Source: Merdimmobilis hominis
GTDB lineage: Bacteria > Bacillota > Clostridia > Oscillospirales > Ruminococcaceae
Reading direction: 5' to 3'
NCBI RefSeq assembly: GCF_900104615.1
Contig: NZ_LT629939.1
Coordinates: 283,616 to 347,615, forward strand
Length of the DNA: 64,000 nt
Part shown: positions 16,367-24,996 of the stretch, one piece after another
Layout: each line of letters opens with the position of its first letter
Position numbering within the stretch: position 1 is the stretch's first letter
Translations under genes and position numbers: made by a program
Notes under the pieces: generated by a model
What the model saw: the letters and a program-made list of their open reading frames with translations, nothing else
Databases searched by the model: none
What the model was told of the DNA's origin: nothing

Positions 16367-17668
16367 TTATTTCTTTTGTGTCAGCATTTTTTTGGCCAGG
16401 CGGTTGGTCATCACCAGCCGGCGTTTGGCCGGGCAGGCAAAGGCGCAGCAACCGCACTCCATACAGAGATTGACCTTCAGCTCCCGCAGGGCATCCACAT
16501 TGCCGGCCTTAAAGGCTTTCTCAATGGAGGCGGGCATCAGGTTGAACGGGCAGGCGTTCACACAGCGGCCGCAGCGGATGCAGGGGGTCTCCTCCGGCTC
16601 CCGGCTGTCCTTCTCATCAAAGGCCAAGATGGCGTTGTTGTTTTTCAACACCGGGTAATCCAGACGGTTGACGGCAATGCCCATCATGGGGCCGCCCATC
16701 AGCACCTTGCCGGGCTCGGTCTTGAAACCGCCGCAGAAGTCGATCAAATTTTGGATGGGTGTGCCGATGGGGACCAGCAAGTTCTTAGGCTCTGCGATGG
16801 CGCTGCCATCCACAGTGACCCGTTTGGTGGTCAGGGGCATACCGGTCTTTAAGTATTTGGACAGGAAGGCGACCGAAGCCACGTTCATCACGATGACCCC
16901 CACATCCGCGGGGAGTTTCCCCTCCGGCACAACACGGCCGGTGGTGTGGTAAATCAGCACCTTTTCAGCGCCCTGGGGGTATTTGGCCGGCAGGGAAGCC
17001 ACTTCGATGGAAGCATCCCCTGCGGTCATCTCCTTGAGGAGGGCAATGGCTTTGGGCTTGTTGTCCTCCACCCCGATGATGACCTTTTTCAGGTCCAGGT
17101 ATTTCTGCACCTGGCGGGCGCCGTTCAGAACATCCTCGGCATCCTCCATGATGGTGCGGTAATCGGAGGTGATGTAAGGTTCGCACTCAGCGGCGTTGAT
17201 GCACAGGGTATCCACTTCACTGAGGTTTTTGGGGCTGAGTTTTACATAGGTCGGGAAACCGGCGCCGCCCAAGCCCACCAGGCCGGAGGCTTTCACCGCC
17301 TGGATGAACTCCTCAAAGCTGTTGACGGACGGCGGCACAACCGATTCGTCCACCTCCTGGAGTTTGTCGGTCTCGATGGTGACCGCCTTGGTCTTCTGGC
17401 CGTTAGACATCAAAATTTCGTCCACTGCCACCACCTTGCCGGACACGCTGGAATGAATCGGGGCGCTGATGAAGGCATCGCTGGTCCCGATGACCTGGCC
17501 AACCTTGACCAAATCGGTGATTTTCACCGTCGGGTCACAGGGCTTGCCGATGTGCTGTGACATGGAGATCACAACTCTGTCCGGAATGGGCAGAATCTCA
17601 GTGGAGCAGTCTTCGGTATTTTTGAAGTGCTTCACTTTGACGCCATGCAAAGATTTTAACTTTGACAC
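16367..17668 (-). CDS. rnfC: Rnf complex NADH-binding subunit RnfC
   Basis: A 433-residue peripheral subunit that holds the NAD(H) site. GLGGAGFPTYVKL and INAAECEPYITSDYR are the NuoF-like nucleotide and FMN-binding segments. Two [4Fe-4S] motifs occur at the C terminus, CIRCGRCVNACP and CMECGCCAFACP. It starts at GTG 17668 with GGGAGG nine bases upstream. The order C-D-G-E-A-B is the one usual in Clostridia. Confidence 0.95.
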   Translation of the reverse strand: MSKLKSLHGVKVKHFKNTEDCSTEILPIPDRVVISMSQHIGKPCDPTVKITDLVKVGQVIGTSDAFISAPIHSSVSGKVVAVDEILMSNGQKTKAVTIETDKLQEVDESVVPPSVNSFEEFIQAVKASGLVGLGGAGFPTYVKLSPKNLSEVDTLCINAAECEPYITSDYRTIMEDAEDVLNGARQVQKYLDLKKVIIGVEDNKPKAIALLKEMTAGDASIEVASLPAKYPQGAEKVLIYHTTGRVVPEGKLPADVGVIVMNVASVAFLSKYLKTGMPLTTKRVTVDGSAIAEPKNLLVPIGTPIQNLIDFCGGFKTEPGKVLMGGPMMGIAVNRLDYPVLKNNNAILAFDEKDSREPEETPCIRCGRCVNACPFNLMPASIEKAFKAGNVDALRELKVNLCMECGCCAFACPAKRRLVMTNRLAKKMLTQKK

Positions 17669-17686
17669 AATCTGTATCCTCCCGTG

Positions 17687-18232
17687 CTATGTATTTTTTG
17701 TTTGACAAACATGGAGTGTATTCATATAAGGTGTCAGTACCCGGAGCAGGGTGCCGGTCAAGGCTCCCATACAGATTCCGGAGAACACCATTATAGGCAG
17801 GTAAGCAAGGGCAAACTGGGAGCGCAGGATGAAACTTGCCATCCCCAATTGGCCCAAATTGTGGAATACTGCGCCAGCTACGCTGATCAAAAAAGCGCTG
17901 GGCGCAAAGCGCTTGAGGGCGCAAAGTGCCGCCATAATCCCCAGGGAACAGAGGCCCCCAGCCAAGCTCATGGCCATGGCCACCCCGCCCCGGGTCAACA
18001 GCACAAACAAAGATTTGAGCACTGCCAGGGTGAGGGCTTCCTTGCCGCCCAGGCAGAAAAGGCAATACATGGTGACGATGTTGGAAAGCCCTAGCTTTAC
18101 CCCAGGGGGCAGAGCCGGCAGAACGGGCAACAGCCCTTCCACATAGCTCAAGGCCATAGCAAGGGCAAACAGCAGGCCCATCAGGGCAATTTTTATGGTG
18201 GGGATTCTGCCACCCGGCTGCGGTTTTGGCAT
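17687..18232 (-). CDS. Gx transporter family membrane protein (Hpre_diP_synt_I type)
   Basis: About 181 residues, mostly membrane-embedded with five to six helices. It belongs to the family annotated as heptaprenyl diphosphate synthase component I or Gx transporter, with the characteristic PPGVKLGLSNIVTMY and AGAVFHNLGQL segments. The fold resembles the substrate-binding S component of ECF transporters. ATG 18232 is preferred over GTG 18238 because of spacing to AAAGGA. In clostridia this gene often sits between apbE and rnf genes, which suggests a role in supplying or exporting flavin for extracellular flavinylation. That role is an inference from context. Confidence 0.8.
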   Translation of the reverse strand: MPKPQPGGRIPTIKIALMGLLFALAMALSYVEGLLPVLPALPPGVKLGLSNIVTMYCLFCLGGKEALTLAVLKSLFVLLTRGGVAMAMSLAGGLCSLGIMAALCALKRFAPSAFLISVAGAVFHNLGQLGMASFILRSQFALAYLPIMVFSGICMGALTGTLLRVLTPYMNTLHVCQTKNT

Positions 18233-18249
18233 GGGCACAGATCCTTTCC

Positions 18250-19296
18250 CTACCCTTCCAGATGGAAGGTATACTCGGTCTTTTGCTCATTGGGGGTAAA
18301 CTTCGGCACCAGCGCTGGAGAAAGGTAGACGTTTTTCTCCTCATCCACCGCAATCAGAGAAAACTCCTCCTCATCCAGGTATTGGAGAGCCACCTCTTTT
18401 CCATAGATAAAAAAGGTAGTGGAGAGGTAGTCTGCCAGGCCCCCATCCGCGGAGATAACCGTCAGGGAGATGAGGTCGGTCTTGGCGGGATAGCCGGTGC
18501 GGGGGTCGATCACATGGTGGTATCGGACGCCATCCTGCTCAAAAAAACGCTCATAGTCCCCTGTGGTGGCCATGGTGAGGCCAGGGATGCTCAAGGTTCC
18601 TAGGTATTCCCCACCATCCCCCCTAGGGTCCCGCAGGCCAAAGACAAATTCCTTCCCATCGGGTTTTTGGCCGATAGCCAGAATGTTTCCCCCCAGGGAG
18701 ACAAAGCCGGAATCCACCCCATCTTCTTGGGCAATACCCCGGATTTGATCCAGAAGCATCCCTTTGGCAACCCCGCCCAGGTCCACCGCCATCCCTTCCC
18801 GGGCCAACATAGCTGAATGGGTGGCTTCGTCTAGGAGGATGCCCTCTGCCCCCACCAGAGAGAGGGCGCTTTGCAGTTCCTCCTCCCCCGGGACTTTAGG
18901 GTCTTCCCCGGTGATGCCCCACAGGGTGGTGACCGGCGCGATGGTTACGTCAAACACCCCACCGGAGGCAATGGACCATTCCTTGGCCTGTTTGAGAATT
19001 TGGAAGGTGTCCTCTGAAAGGGGGACGTATTCCTTGCCCGCCGCTTGGTTGAGGCGGTCGATCTCGCTTCCCTGGCGGTAAAGGGACAATTTTGATTCCA
19101 TGGCGCCCAGCTTTTTGGCGATGTCCAGGTAGGCAGTTTTCCCCGCTTCCCCATACCAGGTCTGTTCAATCACCGTATCAAAGGCGAAGGTCATCCCCGA
19201 TTTCACAGGGATTTCCTGCCTAGGCTGCGGGGTACAGGCGCCCAGAAAACAAACAAATGCCAGCAGCAGTGCAGCGGCTTTTTTCTTTGGTTGCAT
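18250..19296 (-). CDS. apbE: FAD:protein FMN transferase ApbE
   Basis: A 348-residue lipoprotein that transfers FMN from FAD to Thr in target flavoproteins on the outer face of the membrane. The start is ATG 19296, behind GAGGGGG; the open frame extends 50 codons further without signals. A signal peptide ends in the lipobox FLGAC. Family motifs: SLYRQGSEIDRLN, DVTIAPVTTLWG, DLGGVAKGMLLDQI, SLGGNILAIG, HHVIDPRTGYPA and the metal-site GGLADYLSTTFF. Being first in the operon with rnfD and rnfG, its likely targets are those two subunits. Confidence 0.93.
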   Translation of the reverse strand: MQPKKKAAALLLAFVCFLGACTPQPRQEIPVKSGMTFAFDTVIEQTWYGEAGKTAYLDIAKKLGAMESKLSLYRQGSEIDRLNQAAGKEYVPLSEDTFQILKQAKEWSIASGGVFDVTIAPVTTLWGITGEDPKVPGEEELQSALSLVGAEGILLDEATHSAMLAREGMAVDLGGVAKGMLLDQIRGIAQEDGVDSGFVSLGGNILAIGQKPDGKEFVFGLRDPRGDGGEYLGTLSIPGLTMATTGDYERFFEQDGVRYHHVIDPRTGYPAKTDLISLTVISADGGLADYLSTTFFIYGKEVALQYLDEEEFSLIAVDEEKNVYLSPALVPKFTPNEQKTEYTFHLEG

Positions 19297-19449
19297 CGGC
19301 GTTCCCCCTCTCATTTTGTACAGGATAAGTATACTGTTTTTCGTCAAAAAACACAACATTTCCCGAAGAAAAAGGGGATGGAAAATGCTTCTGTAGCGCA
19401 GTGGGATCTCCAGCAAAATTCGCCATAAACCCCAATACACCAACATCTA

Positions 19450-19478
19450 AGTTTAAAGATTATTCATGCAAATGTCAA
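19450..19478 (-). promoter_or_regulatory. candidate promoter of the apbE-rnf operon
   Basis: Minus strand: perfect TTGACA (19478-19473), 17 bases, TAAACT (19455-19450). It predicts a leader of about 145 bases before the apbE ATG. The stretch 19297-19639 has no gene; besides this promoter it holds the terminator at 19585 and a 0A-like box TAGTCGAA at 19496-19503. Confidence 0.55.
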
Positions 19479-19584
19479 TAAAATATTCATATTCTTAGTC
19501 GAAGTATCTACCAATTCAACTCTTTTGCCAAAATACAAAAGGGGTTTTTGGATAAATAGATAAGTACTCCTGCCCCTCAATGAC

Positions 19585-19627
19585 AAAAAAATGGCGAAAG
19601 AAAGGCCAGGCCCTTCTTTCGCCATTT
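19585..19627 (-). terminator. terminator of the CD1247-type gene
   Basis: A stem of about 19 bp with one imperfect pair, nearly loopless (left arm 19589-19607, right arm 19609-19627), followed on the minus strand by six T. It lies 13 bases past the stop codon. Confidence 0.85.
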
Positions 19628-19639
19628 GGGGAAAATTCG

Positions 19640-20092
19640 TTATTCTGCGTCGTGATCGTGGCCACAGCAGCCGCAATCGCAGCCCTCGTCCTCGCACTCC
19701 TCTTCCAGATCAAATTCCAGAAGCTCACCGCAGTTGGGGCATTCAATCTCACCCTGCTCCAGAGTTTCTTCATCAATGCAGATGGTGTCGCCGCAGGCGG
19801 GGCACTGCACCTCGTACAGGTCGCCGTCAAAATCCTCGTCGCTGCACCCATCGCAGTCGCACTCGTCCTCGTCGCCGTAGAACTCCTCTTCCAGAGCTTC
19901 CAGGTCCTCGTCAATCAGATCAACCTGATCGCAAACCTCAGCGAGACCATCCTCCAGATCGGCTACAGAAAATGCAACGTCATCCAGAACGTCAATGATT
20001 GCTTTGATAATCTTGCCCTCTTTGGTGGTGTCATCAATGCTCAAACCCTCGGCCAGGCCCTTCAGATAAGATACTTTTTCCGTGATAGTCAT
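19640..20092 (-). CDS. CD1247 N-terminal-type protein with zinc ribbon and Cys/His-rich tail
   Basis: A 150-residue, very acidic protein. The N-terminal 65 residues (MTITEKVSYLKGLAEGL, then a VADLEDGLAEVCDQVDLID helix) match clostridial proteins labelled CD1247 N-terminal domain. The middle is a run of Asp, Glu and Cys (DECDCDGCSDEDFDGD). A zinc ribbon follows (VQCPACGDTICID and IECPNCGELLEFD), then a second metal-like tail, CEDEGCDCGCCGHDHD. No signal peptide and no membrane segment. AAAGGAGG precedes the start. It lies just downstream of efp. A metal-binding or regulatory role is suggested by composition; no function is known to me. Confidence 0.78.
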   Translation of the reverse strand: MTITEKVSYLKGLAEGLSIDDTTKEGKIIKAIIDVLDDVAFSVADLEDGLAEVCDQVDLIDEDLEALEEEFYGDEDECDCDGCSDEDFDGDLYEVQCPACGDTICIDEETLEQGEIECPNCGELLEFDLEEECEDEGCDCGCCGHDHDAE

Positions 20093-20181
20093 TTGTTCTT
20101 CCTCCTTTGCGATAATAGGATTGGTCTAATTAGCATTGATATTCCAAAATTTACTTTGGGATACCCATGTGTTGATAGAAA

Positions 20182-20211
20182 TTGAAGTGAACACCTGGGT
20201 GTTCACTTCAA
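20182..20211 (-). terminator. 30-bp palindrome downstream of efp
   Basis: TTGAAGTGAACACC (20182-20195) and its exact complement (20198-20211) around TG. It lies 12 bases past the efp stop on the minus strand. The following T run is weak (ATTTCTAT), so it may be a terminator, or an operator for the gene downstream. Confidence 0.5.
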
Positions 20212-20223
20212 TCCACATGCTTG

Positions 20224-20781
20224 TTATGCGCGTTCCATGTACTCGCCGGTGCGGGTGTCGATGCGGATGCGGTCGCCCTCTTCGATAAACAGGGGGACTT
20301 TGATCTCCGCGCCGGTCTCCACAGTGGCGGGCTTGGTGGCGTTGGTGGCGGTGTCGCCTTTGAAGCCGGGATCGGTCTTGGTGACCTCCAGCTCTACAAA
20401 GAAGGGGGGCTCCACGCCGAAGACCACACCTTTGTAAGAAAGAACCTTGACATCGGTGTTCTCTTTGACGAACTTGAAGTTGTCACCCAGCTTGTCGGCG
20501 TTGATAGGGATATTCTCATAGGTCTCGTTGTCCATAAAGTAGTACAGGTCGCCGTCCTGGTACAGGTACTGCATATCCTTGCGCTCAATGAATGCAGTGG
20601 GGAATTTATCGGTGGGGTTAAAAGTTTTTTCAACCACCGAACCGGAAATTACATTGCGGATTTTGGTGCGCACAAAGGCGGCGCCTTTACCGGGTTTTAC
20701 ATGCTGAAACTCGATAATCTGAAAAACGTTGCCGTCCATATCGAAAGTAACGCCGTTTCGAAACTCACCTGCAGAAATCAT
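20224..20781 (-). CDS. efp: translation elongation factor P
   Basis: A 185-residue EF-P, which relieves ribosome stalling at polyproline. The start is ATG 20781 ([10 protein letters not shown]), with GGAGG eight bases upstream; the frame extends five codons further without reason. The first domain carries the modification loop [14 protein letters not shown], with Lys at the tip. Domains II and III are complete, ending in the [14 protein letters not shown] signature. No modification enzyme (EpmA or YmfI type) lies near. Confidence 0.96.
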   Translation of the reverse strand: MISAGEFRNGVTFDMDGNVFQIIEFQHVKPGKGAAFVRTKIRNVISGSVVEKTFNPTDKFPTAFIERKDMQYLYQDGDLYYFMDNETYENIPINADKLGDNFKFVKENTDVKVLSYKGVVFGVEPPFFVELEVTKTDPGFKGDTATNATKPATVETGAEIKVPLFIEEGDRIRIDTRTGEYMERA

Positions 20782-20831
20782 GTATGAAACCTCCAAAAAT
20801 TAACTTTTCCTGTAAGATGTTTAACGTACTA

Positions 20832-20860
20832 ATTCTATCCTATCTCGGTTCGTTTTGCAA
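20832..20860 (-). promoter_or_regulatory. promoter of efp
   Basis: Minus strand: TTGCAA (20860-20855), 17 bases, TAGAAT (20837-20832), about 45 bases before the efp ATG. Confidence 0.6.
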
Positions 20861-20937
20861 GCAAAAAGCGAAATATTTTTGCTGTTTTTCCCCTAAAATG
20901 GGGCTTTTGCATGCAAATTTGCCTGCTTAACCAACGA

Positions 20938-21801
20938 TTAGGACTGTTTGGCCGCCTTTTCCCGGTAAACGGCGAACATTTGGGCAGCATCCTCCGCCTG
21001 GGTGCCGGCGGATTCGCAGATGATGGTGGGGGCGCAGTTTTTCTGCACCAAGAGCTCTGCCACCGGGTCAAAATCCGGGCCGTAGACGGTGTCCGCAAAA
21101 GTGAGGTGCATCTTTTCCCCTCCGTTTTCGGTATACGCGATCTTAGAGAAGTGGGAGTGGAACTCCCGCAGGCGGCTGACTCCCAACCGGTCCTCAATGT
21201 GGTCAAAGACGCGCTTGTAATCGGAAAATTCCTTGAGCCCCCCGAAGGTCCGGGCGTTGAGGTGGCCAAAGTCAATGCAGGGGAGCATCCGCTCGTCGAT
21301 GCGGCAGAGTTCCACCACCTCCTCCAAAGTGCCCAGCTGGTTGACCTTGCCCATAGTCTCCGGGCAGAGCCGGATATGGGAAAGGCCGTTTTCATCCAGG
21401 GCGCGCAGGGCCTTTCGCAGTGTGTCCCCCGCTAACTCCAGCGCCTGCTGCCGGGAGATTTTGGCACAGGACCCGGAGTGCACCACCACCCGCGTGGCCC
21501 CCATGGCGCTGGCCGCTTTGGCCGATTGGAGGATGTAATCCACGCTGCCTTCCCGCTTCTCCTCCTCCAAACTGGAGAGGGAGATGTAATAGGGCGCATG
21601 CAGCGAAAGGGCGATGCCCCGGCGGGCTGCCTCCTCCCCCAGCTCCCGGGCGGCTTCCTCGCTGATGCGCACCCCCCGGCCACACTGGTACTCATAGGCG
21701 TTGAGCCCCATTTTTTCCACATATTCCGGCACCTGGATGGTCTTTTTATACCCCATAGCCTTAAAGCTGTCGGAATTGCCCGCAGGCCCAAAACGAATCA
21801 T
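20938..21801 (-). CDS. AP endonuclease family 2 (endonuclease IV-like) TIM barrel protein
   Basis: A 287-residue protein of the Nfo/xylose isomerase-like TIM-barrel fold. ATG 21801 overlaps the yqeG stop (ATGA), with AAAGGAGG upstream. Metal-ligand positions of endonuclease IV can be followed: LHAPYY (His), RVVVHSGS (His), CPETMGK (Glu), CIDFGHLNA (Asp, His), FHSHFS (His) and the final ICESAG (Glu). All appear present, so it should bind up to three zinc or manganese ions. Activity on abasic sites is probable from the family, but similar proteins annotated as sugar isomerase-like exist. Confidence 0.85.
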   Translation of the reverse strand: MIRFGPAGNSDSFKAMGYKKTIQVPEYVEKMGLNAYEYQCGRGVRISEEAARELGEEAARRGIALSLHAPYYISLSSLEEEKREGSVDYILQSAKAASAMGATRVVVHSGSCAKISRQQALELAGDTLRKALRALDENGLSHIRLCPETMGKVNQLGTLEEVVELCRIDERMLPCIDFGHLNARTFGGLKEFSDYKRVFDHIEDRLGVSRLREFHSHFSKIAYTENGGEKMHLTFADTVYGPDFDPVAELLVQKNCAPTIICESAGTQAEDAAQMFAVYREKAAKQS

Positions 21802-22298
21802 CTTGTCTTCCTCCTTTGATAGCGGCGGAGCACCCCTTTTTCTAAAAACCGTTTGCATTTGAAAAAGGGCTTGTCCTCCAGCTCGATGGGCTGAACGAGG
21901 ATGGTCTTTGCCCCAAACAGGTTCCCCCCCAGGATATCGGTAAAGATTTGATCCCCCACCACAGCGATCTCCCGCGGGGAGACCCCCATAGACTGGGCCG
22001 CACGGCTCATCCCACTGGATAAGGGCTTCCTGCCGTCCTCTACAAAGGGGAGGCCCAGCAATTGGGCAAAGGGCTTGACCCGTTCATAGTGGTTGTTGGA
22101 TACGATCATCATAGGGATTCCCGCCTGCCGCATCTTCGCCAGCCACTCCCGCACCCCTTGGGAGGGGACGGGGTTGTCATGGGTGGTCAAGGTGTTGTCC
22201 ACATCTAAAATCAAGGCCCGGACCCCCAGACGGCCCAGCAGTTCTAGGGTGATATCGCAGACCCCTCTTACATCAATTGTCGGGTAAAAGATGGGCAT
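21798..22298 (-). CDS. YqeG family HAD IIIA phosphatase
   Basis: A 166-residue HAD-fold protein. Motif I is ILDVDNTLTTHD, motif II VSNN, motif III RKPLSSG and motif IV VVGDQIFTDILGGN. These fit YqeG, related to mitochondrial phosphatidylglycerophosphatase Gep4/PTPMT-like HAD enzymes, so dephosphorylation of phosphatidylglycerophosphate is one candidate role. The start is ATG 22298, with GGAGG five bases upstream; two other ATGs upstream lack a site. It is coupled to the endonuclease IV-like gene by ATGA. Confidence 0.87.
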   Translation of the reverse strand: MPIFYPTIDVRGVCDITLELLGRLGVRALILDVDNTLTTHDNPVPSQGVREWLAKMRQAGIPMMIVSNNHYERVKPFAQLLGLPFVEDGRKPLSSGMSRAAQSMGVSPREIAVVGDQIFTDILGGNLFGAKTILVQPIELEDKPFFKCKRFLEKGVLRRYQRRKTR

Positions 22299-22396
22299 AT
22301 TGTCCTCCGCCATTTTTTGTTTGTCTAGTTGGATTGGGAGCTTCAAAAAGGCGCCGGCCCCTTCTCCCCTTTATCTTCCCCAAGAAATACAGAAAT

Positions 22397-22435
22397 TTCT
22401 TCCCCAATAATCTCTTTGCGATTATTGTAGCACAA
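22397..22435. repeat. dispersed intergenic repeat, X module, copy 1
   Basis: A module with TTCTTCCCC, then the inverted repeat AATAATC...GATTATT around a CTTTG core, then GTAGCACAA. The same module recurs at 31674-31710 and 59239-59276 with different but still complementary stem bases. The remaining part of the 22299-22740 gap holds the start region of the peptidase gene and no other recognisable feature. On the minus strand the module carries TGCTACAAT, a possible extended -10 for yqeG. Confidence 0.65.
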
Positions 22436-22666
22436 AACCCTTCCCATAGCCACCATCTTTCGGTTTTGACCCTCCGCAAATATCCGTCCCGCCATGAAGC
22501 CAGGCCGTCTTTAAACGGAGCCTTCTCCCTCATGCTGCTGTGGGAATCACACCGTCCTCTCACCGTGCACATCACATCGTCAATAGTTCCAAACCTGATT
22601 GCTTTCTCCCCCATCTACAAAAGCAATATACACAAGATTTCCAGCGTCGATTCTAAGGTTGTTCTA

Positions 22667-22696
22667 TTGCAAACTATCCTTATAATGTGCGATAAT
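22667..22696 (+). promoter_or_regulatory. candidate promoter of the first S9 peptidase
   Basis: TTGCAA (22667-22672), 18 bases, GATAAT (22691-22696) preceded by TGTGC. An overlapping alternative is TTGTTC (22659) with TATAAT (22681-22686). The TGCGATAAT box is shared with the regions upstream of the second peptidase and of the hydrogenase operon. Confidence 0.5.
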
Positions 22697-22740
22697 GAAA
22701 TTACAAAATCCGTTCACATCGACAGAAGGAGGTCTTTTCC

Positions 22741-24729
22741 GTGGAAAATGTAAAAATCCAAGATCTTTTCTCGTTCCATTTTCTGTCTTCCCTGACCCTG
22801 TCCCCCGACAAGACCCGCGCTGCTCTGGTTGTACAGAAAGCAAACGGCAAGGACAACGATTACGATGGGGATATCTACCTCTATGAGATCGCCAGCGGCG
22901 CTGTCCGCCGCCTCACCTCCCAGGGGGATGGCAAGTCCTACACTTGGCTGGATGACACCACCCTGATCTTCCCCTCGGCCAAGCGGAATAAAGCTCTGAC
23001 GGAAGCCTCCAAAAAAGGCGAGCCCTGGACGGTCTACTATTCCATCGACGTCACCGGCGGCGAAGCAGTCGAGTTTATGCGGGTCCCCCTCTCGGTGACC
23101 GCAGTCAAACCCTTGGGCGGCGACCTGTTTGCCCTTACCGCCAAATACAACAAATATGCCCCCGATCTCCACAGCCTTCACGGCGAAGAAAAAGAAAAGG
23201 CCATCGCCGATCTGAAAGCGGAGAAAGATTATGAGGTCCTAGATGAGCTCCCCTACTGGAGCAACGGCGCAGGATTTGTCAACAAAGACCGCAACCGCCT
23301 CTACCTTTTTGACAAGTCCAGCGGGAAGCTGACCTCTCTCACTGCGGAGAATGAGACAGTGGGCCTCCTCAAAACCAAAGATGGCAAACTCCTCTACATT
23401 TCCACCAGCTACGACGATATCTTGGGCCAGGCCAGCGGCCTTTACCTGTATGACATCGCCTCCGGCGAAAAGAAAACCCTCGTCTGCCAGGATGAGGATT
23501 TGAAACTGGGCTATGCCGACTTCCTGCGGGATAAGATCATCGTGGCGGCCACCGACCGCAAAGCCCATGGCATGAACACCGCCTACAACTTCTATGTGGT
23601 TGGCGAAAAGGGCTTGGAACTGATTGCGGAGAACGATTACAGCATCGCCAGCACCTTGGGCTCCGACGTGAAGCTGGGCAAATACGGCGGTTACCACACC
23701 AGTGGCGACAGCCTCTTCTTCATCACCACCCGGGGCCATGCCAACCACATTGGCAAAGTGACTTTGGGTTGTGACAAGGTGGAGCTCATCGGCGAACCCA
23801 TCGGCTCCATCGATGATTTTGACCTGGGCGATGACTGCTTCTACTTTATCGGCCAGCGGGGCATGCGCCTCCCCGAGCTGTACAGCTTGTGCGGCAAAGA
23901 GGAAAAGCGGCTGACCTCCTTCAATGAGGAGTACTTCACAACCCACGCCATCGCCACCCCTGAGCCCTGCTTCTTTGAGAACGACGGCATCACCCTGGAG
24001 GGCTGGGTCATCCCTCCCTACGGTTATGACCCCAGTAAGAAGTACCCGGCGGTTATCGACATCCACGGCGGTCCCAAGACTGCCTTTGGCACCGTCTTCT
24101 TCCATGAGATGCAGGCTTGGGCCGGCATGGGATACTTTGTCTTCTTTATGAATCCCCGGGGAAGCGACGGCCGGGGCGACGCCTTCGCTGAACTGCGAGG
24201 CGCCTATGGCACCTATGACTACGACGACCTGATGAAGTTCACCGATGCGGTCATCGCCAAATACCCTGCCATCGACACCGCCCGCATGGGAGTTACCGGC
24301 GGCAGCTACGGCGGCTTTATGACCAACTGGATCATCGGCCACACCGACCGGTTCGCCTGTGCAGCCTCCCAGCGGAGCATCTCCAACTGGGTGTCTTTTT
24401 CCAACACCACTGACATCGGCTACCGGTTTGGCGACGACCAGATGGCGGCCAACACCTGGGACAATGTGGAAAAAATGTGGTGGCATTCCCCCCTTAAATA
24501 CGCCGACCAGGTGAAAACCCCCACCTTATTTATCCACTCAGATGAGGACTACCGCTGCTGGCTGGTGGAAGGGCTCCAGATGTTCACCGCACTCAAGCTC
24601 CACGGGGTGGAAAGCCGCCTGTGCATGTTCCACGGCGAGAACCACGAGCTGAGCCGCGGTGGCAAGCCCAACCACCGCATCCGCCGCCTGGACGAGATCA
24701 CCAATTGGTTTGAAAAATTCCTGAAATAG
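22741..24729 (+). CDS. S9 family serine peptidase (acylaminoacyl-peptidase/DPP type), paralogue 1
   Basis: A 662-residue cytosolic prolyl-oligopeptidase-family enzyme. Residues 1 to about 380 form a seven-bladed beta-propeller with WD40-like strands, and the C-terminal 260 form an alpha/beta hydrolase. The nucleophile motif is GVTGGSYGGFMTNW, the acid lies in IHSDEDYRCW and the His in HGENHELSRGG. The start is GTG 22741, with GAAGGAGG in front. It should cleave short peptides from the N terminus. No signal peptide, so it acts in peptide turnover inside the cell. A paralogue follows 267 bases downstream. Confidence 0.92.
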   Translation: MENVKIQDLFSFHFLSSLTLSPDKTRAALVVQKANGKDNDYDGDIYLYEIASGAVRRLTSQGDGKSYTWLDDTTLIFPSAKRNKALTEASKKGEPWTVYYSIDVTGGEAVEFMRVPLSVTAVKPLGGDLFALTAKYNKYAPDLHSLHGEEKEKAIADLKAEKDYEVLDELPYWSNGAGFVNKDRNRLYLFDKSSGKLTSLTAENETVGLLKTKDGKLLYISTSYDDILGQASGLYLYDIASGEKKTLVCQDEDLKLGYADFLRDKIIVAATDRKAHGMNTAYNFYVVGEKGLELIAENDYSIASTLGSDVKLGKYGGYHTSGDSLFFITTRGHANHIGKVTLGCDKVELIGEPIGSIDDFDLGDDCFYFIGQRGMRLPELYSLCGKEEKRLTSFNEEYFTTHAIATPEPCFFENDGITLEGWVIPPYGYDPSKKYPAVIDIHGGPKTAFGTVFFHEMQAWAGMGYFVFFMNPRGSDGRGDAFAELRGAYGTYDYDDLMKFTDAVIAKYPAIDTARMGVTGGSYGGFMTNWIIGHTDRFACAASQRSISNWVSFSNTTDIGYRFGDDQMAANTWDNVEKMWWHSPLKYADQVKTPTLFIHSDEDYRCWLVEGLQMFTALKLHGVESRLCMFHGENHELSRGGKPNHRIRRLDEITNWFEKFLK

Positions 24730-24745
24730 CGTTCCTGTTTCCAAG

Positions 24746-24785
24746 CGGGATGGCGCGGCTTTTGCCGCGCCATCCCGTTTTTGCG
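24746..24785 (+). terminator. terminator between the two S9 peptidase genes
   Basis: Perfect 14-bp arms (24746-24759 and 24764-24777) around TTTT, followed by TTTTTG. The paralogues are therefore separate transcription units. Confidence 0.88.
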
Positions 24786-24892
24786 TTTTAGACTTCCCCA
24801 ATACTAGGGGCATCTTTCCTCAATTGGCCGTGTTTTCCCCAAAGCAAAAAAATATATACAAACATCCCTCTGCTATTTCTCTTTCCCGTCTA

Positions 24893-24921
24893 TTGTGCCA
24901 AATCGAATGCCATGCGATAAT
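24893..24921 (+). promoter_or_regulatory. candidate promoter of the second S9 peptidase
   Basis: TTGTGC (24893-24898), 17 bases, GATAAT (24916-24921) in ATGCGATAAT. It is followed near the start point by an 8-bp inverted repeat, ATAAAATC (24920-24927) and GATTTTAT (24951-24958), of unknown meaning. Confidence 0.5.
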
Positions 24922-24996
24922 AAAATCAAATCCAATTTGCCTGTGTAATCGATTTTATCAATAGAACGGCGGCCCGCCGCCCCAAGGAGATTTCTT

